Of a stretch of 41,539 bases of DNA, positions 35,848 to 41,539 are shown in pieces. Source of the DNA: Candidatus Omnitrophota bacterium (lineage in GTDB: Bacteria; Omnitrophota; Gorgyraeia; Aquiviventales; JACQRC01); contig JACQRC010000097.1 in the NCBI GenBank assembly GCA_016206665.1, forward strand, positions 1 through 41,539. Reading direction: 5' to 3'. A program made the position numbers and the translations under genes. Each line of letters begins with the position of its first letter. The stretch's first letter is position 1. The notes beneath the pieces were generated by a model that was given only the letters and a program-made list of their open reading frames with translations, made no database searches and had not been told where the DNA came from.

Positions 35848-37119
35848 TCACGGCACGGTGACGGTATCCGGCGCCTGGGCCTCCCACGGCGGTGCGAAGA
35901 CCACCACGGCCACGGCCGGGCGCTTGCCGTCGTTGACGAAGTAGTGCACCTTGCCCCGCGGAATGACCACCCAATCCTGCGCCTTCAAGGCGATCGCGTT
36001 GCCCTCTAACAGGAGCCGTCCCTCGCCCTGAACGAGACACGCGACCCCGTCGTGGAATCGGTGCACGTGCGGTCGTTCCCGGTCGCGCACCAGCACGATG
36101 TGCACGCTGGCGCCCGGGGAACGGCCCCAGTCATCGAGGCGCAGATTGTCCTGCTCCCCGAGCGGATGCGCCTTGAGAAAAGCCTTGAGGCCCGTCTCGG
36201 TGACCGTCGTCTCGGTCAAGACCGCGAGCTTCGGTTCGGCGCTCCACGATGGAGTCGCCGCGCACAGGGCGAGTGCCAGGCCAAGCAGGAGGGCGTGCGC
36301 GGTGGGGGCAGGCCGGGGAAAGCGCCGCCGCAGCCCTTCGACTCGCTTCGCTCGCTCAGGGCAAGTGCTGAGCGAAGTCGAAGCACGCAGCCGGTCGAGC
36401 AACCCCTGGAAATCCTCCGGCAGCGGGGCCGCCACCGTGACCGACTCCTGCGTCGCTGGCTCGAGAAAACTCAGCTGTTGGTGGTGCAGCGTCAGTCGCG
36501 ACATCAGCGGTTCCTCCTGTGCAGGGGGCGTGGCGTCAGGCTTGGTCAGGGTGGAGGCGTAGAGCGCGCCCCGGCGTCCGTAGACCGCGTCGATGGCCAG
36601 CGGAAACCCGATCGCCTTCAAGTGCACGCGCAGCTGATGGGTGCGGCCGGTGATCGGCTCCAGCTCTAACAGCGCATAGGGACCGAGACGCTCCCGGATT
36701 TTCAGCCGGGTCTCCGCATGCTTGCTGCCGGGGCGGCGCGTGACAATGGTCCGTCCCGGATTGCGCGGGTCCGGGCCGAGCCGCAGGCGGATGAGGCTCT
36801 CGGCGCGGCGCGGGATGCCCTCGACGAGGGCGAGGTACCGCTTGGTCACCAGCCGCCGTTCGAACTGGCGATTGAGCGCGCGATGGGTCTCGGCATCTTT
36901 GGCAAACAGCACCACCCCGCTCGTCTCCTTATCCAGCCGGTGCACCTTCCAGAGCTTCACGTCGGTTGCGGCCACCGCACGGGCCCGGGCCTCGAGCCAG
37001 CCGACCAAGTGGGGCAGCGTGTGATTGAACCGGTCAGGAATCGTCAACAGCCCTGCCGGTTTGTTGACCGCCACGACGCGCTCATTCTCAAAGAGGATGG
37101 CCGGCTCGGGTGGGGTCAT
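35848..37119 (-). CDS. RluA-type pseudouridine synthase fused to a cupin through a repeat
   Basis: A 423-residue frame that reads as two proteins. Residues 1-243 are a complete RluA-family pseudouridine synthase (VNKPAGLLTIP, catalytic HRLDKETSG at 60-68, ITGRTHQLRVHL). Residues about 247-263 come from a 50-bp palindromic repeat (36334-36383). Then follows a typical signal peptide (ALLLGLALALCAATPSWSA, about 275-294) and a cupin domain (HVHRFHDGVACLVQGEGRLLLEG, VVIPRGKVHYFVN) of a secreted type. A cytoplasmic RNA enzyme followed by an internal export signal makes functional sense only as two separate genes, so the repeat probably removed the stop and the ribosome site between them. Start ATG 37119 overlaps the thiO stop. 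The cupin may still be made from an internal start. Confidence 0.82.
   Translation of the reverse strand: MTPPEPAILFENERVVAVNKPAGLLTIPDRFNHTLPHLVGWLEARARAVAATDVKLWKVHRLDKETSGVVLFAKDAETHRALNRQFERRLVTKRYLALVEGIPRRAESLIRLRLGPDPRNPGRTIVTRRPGSKHAETRLKIRERLGPYALLELEPITGRTHQLRVHLKAIGFPLAIDAVYGRRGALYASTLTKPDATPPAQEEPLMSRLTLHHQQLSFLEPATQESVTVAAPLPEDFQGLLDRLRASTSLSTCPERAKRVEGLRRRFPRPAPTAHALLLGLALALCAATPSWSAEPKLAVLTETTVTETGLKAFLKAHPLGEQDNLRLDDWGRSPGASVHIVLVRDRERPHVHRFHDGVACLVQGEGRLLLEGNAIALKAQDWVVIPRGKVHYFVNDGKRPAVAVVVFAPPWEAQAPDTVTVP
36334..36383. repeat. CTTCGACT-type palindromic repeat within a gene
   Basis: CCCTTCGACTCGCTTCGCTC... and its inverted end ...CTGAGCGAAGTCGAAG form a 50-bp hairpin-capable element. 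On the coding strand it encodes SLSTCPERAKRVEG, a peptide seen in many environmental bacterial proteins at repeat insertions. It lies at the junction of the two domains. Confidence 0.82.
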
Positions 37120-38222
37120 CGGCGCGCAAAACGCTCCCACTGAAACGATGTCCAGCTGCCGGAGGATCGGCCATCCACGATGAGCTCGGCCATCAGCCGG
37201 CCGGTGATGGGCGCCAGCAGGATACCGCTGCGGAAATGGCCGGTCGCCATCCAGAGCCCCTCGATGGAGGTCGGCCCTAAGATCGGCCAGTCATCCGGCG
37301 CGTGGGGCCGCAGGCCCGCCCAGGTCTGGGCAATCGGCTGCTGCTCCAGGCCCGGCGCGATCTCCCGCAAGCCCCGGCGAATCGCCGCGAGTCCCTCGTC
37401 GGTGGTCCGCTTGTCGTAGCCGACATACTCGACGGTGGAGCCCACAATGGTCCGCCCGGGATGGGGTACGGCATAGACGCGCGGTGTTTGCACGATCGTC
37501 CGAAAGTGCGGCAGCGGGGCATCGTAGACGATGATCTGCCCGCGCGCCGGCTCGACCGGCACAGGAATCGGCAGCCCGCCATCCAGGCCGGCCCAGCAGC
37601 CGGCCGCGTCGACGACGGTTGGGGCCGCGTACGCGCCGGCGGTGGTCTCGACGCCGGTCACGCGAGCCTGCTCCACCCGCACACGACCGACCTGCGTGTG
37701 GGTCCGCATCACAACGCCGCGGCGGCGCGCCGCCTCGGCATAGGCGCGGGTGAACTGCGCATTGTCGAGGCGGATTTCATTCGGAAAGAACCAGCCCTCC
37801 AGGACCGGTGCTTCGATGCCCGGCTCGCGCTCACGCACCCTCGACGTCTCCCACCGCTCCACCGGCAAGCCGCGCTGCTGCTGCCAGGCGGCGAGGTTGC
37901 GCAACGGCCGGGCGTCGGCCTCGGTGAGGGCGAGCTGCAACAGCCCGCACCGTTCCCACGCGACACGGAGGCCGCTGGCCGCTTCGAGTTCACGCAGGGT
38001 GTCTGGAATCAGGGCGAAACTGGCGAGCCACAGATCGAATAAGGGGCCCGGCCCTTTGGTTTCGGCTTGCGGTGCGAGGATGCCGGCGGCGGCAGACGAT
38101 GCCTCCCCACCGATCTCGCCTCGCTCGCACAGCAGGACACTCCGCCCGCGCTTCGCCAGTTCATACGCGACCGCGCAGCCGATGATGCCTCCTCCAATGA
38201 CGATGACGTCAGGCCCAGGCAT
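37116..38222 (-). CDS. thiO: Glycine oxidase ThiO / FAD-dependent D-amino-acid oxidase family
   Basis: A 368-residue flavoenzyme. The FAD-binding Rossmann motif is at the N-terminus (VIVIGGGIIGCAVAYELAKRG), followed by LLCERGEIGGEASSAAAGILAPQ, a block typical of ThiO. Near the end, TWAGLRPHAPDDWPILGP and MATGHFRSGILLAP close the fold and carry the substrate Arg region. ThiO oxidises glycine to iminoglycine for the thiazole ring of thiamine. Related enzymes act on other small D- or N-methyl amino acids. No other thiamine-synthesis gene is in the window. ATG 38222 fits the family start, and the longer frame upstream overlaps CstA and is not homologous. It lies eight bases after the CstA gene and overlaps the RluA-cupin gene by four. 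Confidence 0.87.
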   Translation of the reverse strand: MPGPDVIVIGGGIIGCAVAYELAKRGRSVLLCERGEIGGEASSAAAGILAPQAETKGPGPLFDLWLASFALIPDTLRELEAASGLRVAWERCGLLQLALTEADARPLRNLAAWQQQRGLPVERWETSRVREREPGIEAPVLEGWFFPNEIRLDNAQFTRAYAEAARRRGVVMRTHTQVGRVRVEQARVTGVETTAGAYAAPTVVDAAGCWAGLDGGLPIPVPVEPARGQIIVYDAPLPHFRTIVQTPRVYAVPHPGRTIVGSTVEYVGYDKRTTDEGLAAIRRGLREIAPGLEQQPIAQTWAGLRPHAPDDWPILGPTSIEGLWMATGHFRSGILLAPITGRLMAELIVDGRSSGSWTSFQWERFARR

Positions 38223-38230
38223 GCGGAGTG

Positions 38231-39856
38231 TCAGGCGGCTCGATGACGGAGCACGCGCACCGCCTCGGCGAGCAGCGCCACCGCTAACAGGGCCAGGACG
38301 CCGGCGATCGCGGCGATCAGGCTGGGGGTGCGCATCAACAGGACCAACGACCAGAGCGTCATGGCCAGCATGAAGGCCATCGGCAACGCCGTGATGAGCC
38401 ACGGCCGCCTGGTCTGCCGCAGCCAGAGGCTCAAGCCTAACAGCGTGAGGGCGGCGAGCAGCTGATTCGACGTGCCGAAGATCGTCCAGAAGACCTTCCA
38501 CGCCGGCACCACGTGGCCGGCGGCGTCGTGCATCGTCACCGTCACACAGACGGCCGGCAAGGCCAGCGTCAGCAGCGTCGCGGCCCATCGGCCGGCGCTG
38601 CCCTGCCACCCGGTCAGCTCCTGCAGGATGTAGCGGCTGAGCCGGGTCGCCACATCGAGCGTGTCATAGATGAAGGTCGCAAACGCCAGCAGGACAAACG
38701 CCCGGGCCAGATCCTGCGGGATGCCCAGCTGCTGCACAAAGTGGCTCAGCCCGTTGGCGTAGATCCGGTCCGGTTGCAGCGACGCTGTGGGGTCGGTCGG
38801 CGCCAGGAGCATGACCGTCGACAGGGCCAGGCCGGCGACCAGGCCTTCGAGCAGCATGCCCCCGTAGCCGACGAGCCGGCAGTCGGTCTCCCGCGCGATC
38901 TGCTTCGAGGTCGTGCCGGAGCTCACCAGGCCGTGAAACCCTGAGCAGGCTCCGCACGCCACCGTCACGAACAGGAAGGGGAAGAGCGGCAACCCCTGGG
39001 CCGAGGTGAAACCGCGAAATGCCGGATACAAGACACGATCGCCGCCGACCAGAATCCCGAGCAGCCCTGCGCCGAGGGTCCCGTACAGAAAGAAACCGCC
39101 GAGATATCCGCGGGGCTGCAACAACAGCCACACCGGCAGCACCGAGGCGAGCCCGCAGTAGGCCAGGATGAGGAAGTCCCACCATAGGGCCGGCCGAATC
39201 CCGCCGACGGCGGGCAGCGCCAGCGGCCACCGCTGGCCGTACCAGATGGCCAGCCCCACGAGCGGCAGCCCCACCGCGGTCGCCAGCCACAGGGGACAGC
39301 GAAACCGCCGGAGGGCCACACCCATGCCGAGTCCGATCACGAGATACACGGCGGATGACATCGCCACCCCGCCGCCGAACTGCGGCTCCACGAAGGAGGC
39401 GCTCGTCAGGTCGGTGAAGGCGGTGATGACATAGATGAGGGAGAGCCAGACAAAGGTGAGGAAGAGCAGATGCGCCCGGCGGCCGAGTTGCTGCCGCACG
39501 ATCTCGACGACCGAGGCGGCCTGATGGCGCACCGAGCCGACCAGCGCCGAGCAGTCGTGCACTGCGCCCAGGAAGACGGCGCCCAGCACGATCCAGAGCA
39601 GGGCGGGCAACCAGCCGTACCACACGCCGGCCAGAATGGGTCCGACGATCGGACCGGCCGCCGCGATCGCGGAGAAATGCTGGCCGAGCAGGAAGGGCGC
39701 CTTGGCCGGGACGAAATCCACGCCGTCCGCGAGGGCGGTCGCCGGTGTGGGCGCGTCGGCGTTCAACTGCAGCGCGCGCGCGAGGCGACGCCCGTAGAGC
39801 AGATAGGCGGCCGCGAAGCTACCGCCGACACCCAGGGCGACGGCAATCAGCCTCAT
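38231..39856 (-). CDS. cstA: CstA-family carbon starvation / peptide-pyruvate transporter
   Basis: A 541-residue polytopic membrane protein with about 16 hydrophobic segments. Family marks are ADGVDFVPAKAPFLLGQHFSAIAAAGPIVGPILAG near the N-terminus, GAVHDCSALVGSVRHQ, ACGACSGFHGLVSSGTTSKQI and FWTIFGTSNQLLAALTLL near the end. CstA and BtsT carry pyruvate or peptides during nutrient limitation. The protein is shorter than E. coli CstA (about 700 residues), which is usual for the shorter branch. ATGA overlap with the permease-USP gene upstream makes this part of a four-gene chain. Substrate cannot be read from sequence. Confidence 0.9.
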   Translation of the reverse strand: MRLIAVALGVGGSFAAAYLLYGRRLARALQLNADAPTPATALADGVDFVPAKAPFLLGQHFSAIAAAGPIVGPILAGVWYGWLPALLWIVLGAVFLGAVHDCSALVGSVRHQAASVVEIVRQQLGRRAHLLFLTFVWLSLIYVITAFTDLTSASFVEPQFGGGVAMSSAVYLVIGLGMGVALRRFRCPLWLATAVGLPLVGLAIWYGQRWPLALPAVGGIRPALWWDFLILAYCGLASVLPVWLLLQPRGYLGGFFLYGTLGAGLLGILVGGDRVLYPAFRGFTSAQGLPLFPFLFVTVACGACSGFHGLVSSGTTSKQIARETDCRLVGYGGMLLEGLVAGLALSTVMLLAPTDPTASLQPDRIYANGLSHFVQQLGIPQDLARAFVLLAFATFIYDTLDVATRLSRYILQELTGWQGSAGRWAATLLTLALPAVCVTVTMHDAAGHVVPAWKVFWTIFGTSNQLLAALTLLGLSLWLRQTRRPWLITALPMAFMLAMTLWSLVLLMRTPSLIAAIAGVLALLAVALLAEAVRVLRHRAA

Positions 39857-41539
39857 GGTTCAGCGGACGATGGGGTCTGACACACCCAGACGCGGCAGGG
39901 GCTGTTCTTTATGACGTGTTCGATTGTGCCACCGAGCAGCGGCCGCGCCTGAGCGGTGGGGCCGGAACTCCGCGCGGTGCTCCCGAGGATGATCAGGTCC
40001 GCCCCCTCCTGCCGGGCGACATCGAGGATCGTCTCGCCCGCGAACCGGGACTGCAGGACCTTGGTCTCGATGGGAATCTCATATTCACGGCCCACCGCCT
40101 GGGCGCGCGCCAGCACGCTGTCCGCTTCGGCAAGCTTTTCCGGAAAGAAGGTGTCGAGCGGCAGGGTGGCGGGAATTTCGATGACATACAGCGTCGTCAG
40201 GGCGGCGTTGTGCAGTTTGGCGATCTGCGCGGCGAACTGGACCGCCTCGGTCTGCGGCCCGCCGCGGGTGGGCACCAGAATCTTCCGGATCGGAATCTTG
40301 GCGAACTCCGGCACCTGCAGTCGCTCGATTTCGACGTGGCCCGCGGCCGGCAGCCGCTGCTGGCGCCGGTAGGTCAGGTAGAGGGTCAGGCCGACCCCCA
40401 GCCAGAGAAAGCCCAGGTTGCGGCCGGCCGGTTTGGTCAGGATGACGTCGATCCAGACGGCGACGGTGCCCAGCAGGCCCAGTATCGCGGTGACCGGCAG
40501 CTCAATCTTGCCCAGCCGCAGATTGCCGCGGACCTTGAAGGGCCGCGGCAGCTCGGGCCGCCGCCAGCGCAGCCCAAGCAGCGACAGATGGGCCAGGGCA
40601 AAGGCGAGCATGGCGCCGAAGTTATAGAGGTCCGCCAGAAAGGTGAGCTTCCTGGCTACCAGAATCACGGCAGCGGCCAACCCGGCGAAAAAGATGAGCG
40701 AGACGTAGGGCGTTTTGAAGCGCGGGTGGATGCGGTAGAAGATCCGCGGCAGCTGAAAATACTCACCCATCGAAAAGGTCAACCGGCTGGCCCCGATCAA
40801 TCCGGCGTTGGCGGCGATGAAGAGGATGGTCCCGCCCAGTACGCCCACCCACTTGCCCAAAAAGTGACCGTAGTAAGGCATGGCCTGGGCGATGCCGGCC
40901 AGAGGATCCTCCAAATAGGTCGTTGCGAGCTCGTGCGGCGAGAGCACCGACAGCGCCACCGTCGAGATGCCAAAGTAGGTCAGAAACAAGGTCATCATCG
41001 CCAGCAGCATCGCCCGTGGCACGACCTTGCCCGGGTGGCGGGTTTCCCCCGCCAACTGGGACATCGACTCGATCCCGATGTAGGCCACCATCGCCATGCC
41101 GACCCCCTTCCAAAACTGGGGCCACGTCGGCGACCAGTCGACATTGGGCACCCCGATCCGCATCTGTTCCACCAAATGCGGCAGGTTGAGCAGCAGCGCC
41201 GCGCCCAACGTGATGATGGCCAATTGGGTCACAATATCAAATATGCACAGGAGCAACGAGATGCGGGTCGACTCCTTGATGCCGACGAGGTTAAGCAAGA
41301 GCAGCACCCCGATGATGGCGAGGGCGAAGGGGATGTTGCCGGCCGCGGTCTTGAGCACCGGGAAGAAGGTGCCCAGATAGGGGCCGATGGTGTAGGCCGA
41401 GATGGCGATGGTGACGATGTAGTCCATCAGCAGCGCCCACCCGGCCACAAAGGAGATCATGTCGTTGAAGGCGTGGCGGGCGAAGCTGGAGGAGCCGCCG
41501 GCCTCGGGCATGGCGGCGGCCAGCTCCGCGTAGGTCAGA
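39853..41539 (-). CDS. APC-superfamily permease with C-terminal universal stress domain (5' end outside window)
   Basis: The frame is open to the window edge, so the first part of the transporter is missing. Residues in the window start at LTYAELAAAMPEAGGSSSFARHAFND, a core motif of amino-acid/polyamine/organocation permeases, and continue through about ten membrane segments. A cytoplasmic linker then leads to a UspA domain in the last 140 residues (KIPIRKILVPTRGG, LTTLYVIEIP, GADLIILGSTARSS, LLGGTIEHVIKNSPCRVWVC), including the ATP-binding G-S-T-x-R. Such fusions are thought to couple amino-acid uptake to energy state. The stop overlaps the CstA start (ATGA), suggesting joint control of uptake and carbon-starvation transport. 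Confidence 0.9.
   Translation of the reverse strand, partial: LTYAELAAAMPEAGGSSSFARHAFNDMISFVAGWALLMDYIVTIAISAYTIGPYLGTFFPVLKTAAGNIPFALAIIGVLLLLNLVGIKESTRISLLLCIFDIVTQLAIITLGAALLLNLPHLVEQMRIGVPNVDWSPTWPQFWKGVGMAMVAYIGIESMSQLAGETRHPGKVVPRAMLLAMMTLFLTYFGISTVALSVLSPHELATTYLEDPLAGIAQAMPYYGHFLGKWVGVLGGTILFIAANAGLIGASRLTFSMGEYFQLPRIFYRIHPRFKTPYVSLIFFAGLAAAVILVARKLTFLADLYNFGAMLAFALAHLSLLGLRWRRPELPRPFKVRGNLRLGKIELPVTAILGLLGTVAVWIDVILTKPAGRNLGFLWLGVGLTLYLTYRRQQRLPAAGHVEIERLQVPEFAKIPIRKILVPTRGGPQTEAVQFAAQIAKLHNAALTTLYVIEIPATLPLDTFFPEKLAEADSVLARAQAVGREYEIPIETKVLQSRFAGETILDVARQEGADLIILGSTARSSGPTAQARPLLGGTIEHVIKNSPCRVWVCQTPSSAEP

Noticed and set aside
37116..38609. Long N-terminal extension of the thiO gene
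   Set aside because: The extra 129 codons overlap the CstA gene and are an Arg/Ala/Gly-rich shadow. The family start with MPGPDVIVIGGG at 38222 is clear.

Overview
The window is GC-rich chromosomal DNA from a diderm (Gram-negative-type) bacterium. A lipobox lipoprotein, a type IV/II pseudopilin, an ExeA-like ATPase, an ECF sigma/anti-sigma pair and heavy c-di-GMP signalling all point that way. The genome also carries short palindromic and simple repeats inside and between genes, as is common in uncultivated environmental lineages (Nitrospirota, NC10, Omnitrophota or Chloroflexota-like). I cannot fix the phylum from sequence alone. No rRNA, tRNA or CRISPR array was seen.

Layout. (1) 1-3.3 kb: two tandem RHS tips, each with its own C-terminus and a small downstream gene, separated and bounded by a shared noncoding repeat. 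The array lies beside a HAD phosphatase gene reduced to its two ends. (2) 3.3-9.2 kb: a minus-strand chain cca - ceramidase-family - C45-family - HAD remnant, a TPR gene, and a small operon (UPF0045 - thermonuclease - TusA-like). (3) 9.3-14.6 kb: a minus-strand cell-envelope operon PilZ - M48 peptidase - ECF sigma - zinc anti-sigma - large secreted protein, with two near-identical ECF-type promoter boxes. (4) 14.7-17.7 kb: a plus-strand muropeptide-type operon (NlpC/P60 lipoprotein, enolase-superfamily dipeptide epimerase, DUF819 membrane protein). (5) 17.75-22.1 kb: a c-di-GMP-I riboswitch whose P2 stem is interrupted by a 63-nt palindromic insertion, a pseudopilin, a terminator and two CHASE2-GGDEF diguanylate cyclases.

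(6) 22.08-32.12 kb: a 9,960-bp unit bounded by 87-bp direct repeats (86/87 identical). Joining the outer flanks across one repeat restores a coherent convergent gene pair (GGDEF and PilZ genes overlapping at their 3' ends), so the unit looks like an inserted island. It holds two paralogous XRE-cupin regulators, a 7TM-GAF histidine kinase, three receiver proteins, a kinase-less 7TM sensor, an enediyne-type hotdog thioesterase and an excisionase-like HTH protein. It also holds a second c-di-GMP-I riboswitch with an overlapping terminator, and a compact secreted RHS-TNT NADase toxin with a candidate immunity gene at its right edge. No integrase was found.

(7) 31.9-33.3 kb: ExeA-like ATPase and PilZ operon, the PilZ C-terminus rewritten by the island. 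(8) 33.5-41.5 kb: an ATP-grasp-like protein, an M28 peptidase, and a minus-strand chain APC permease-USP - CstA - thiO - RluA pseudouridine synthase. The last is fused through a palindromic repeat to a secreted cupin.

How it fits together: c-di-GMP is the common thread, with two cyclases, two PilZ proteins and two riboswitches, one in the chromosome backbone and one in the island. Several promoters place the predicted transcription start on or a few bases before the start codon, suggesting leaderless mRNAs.
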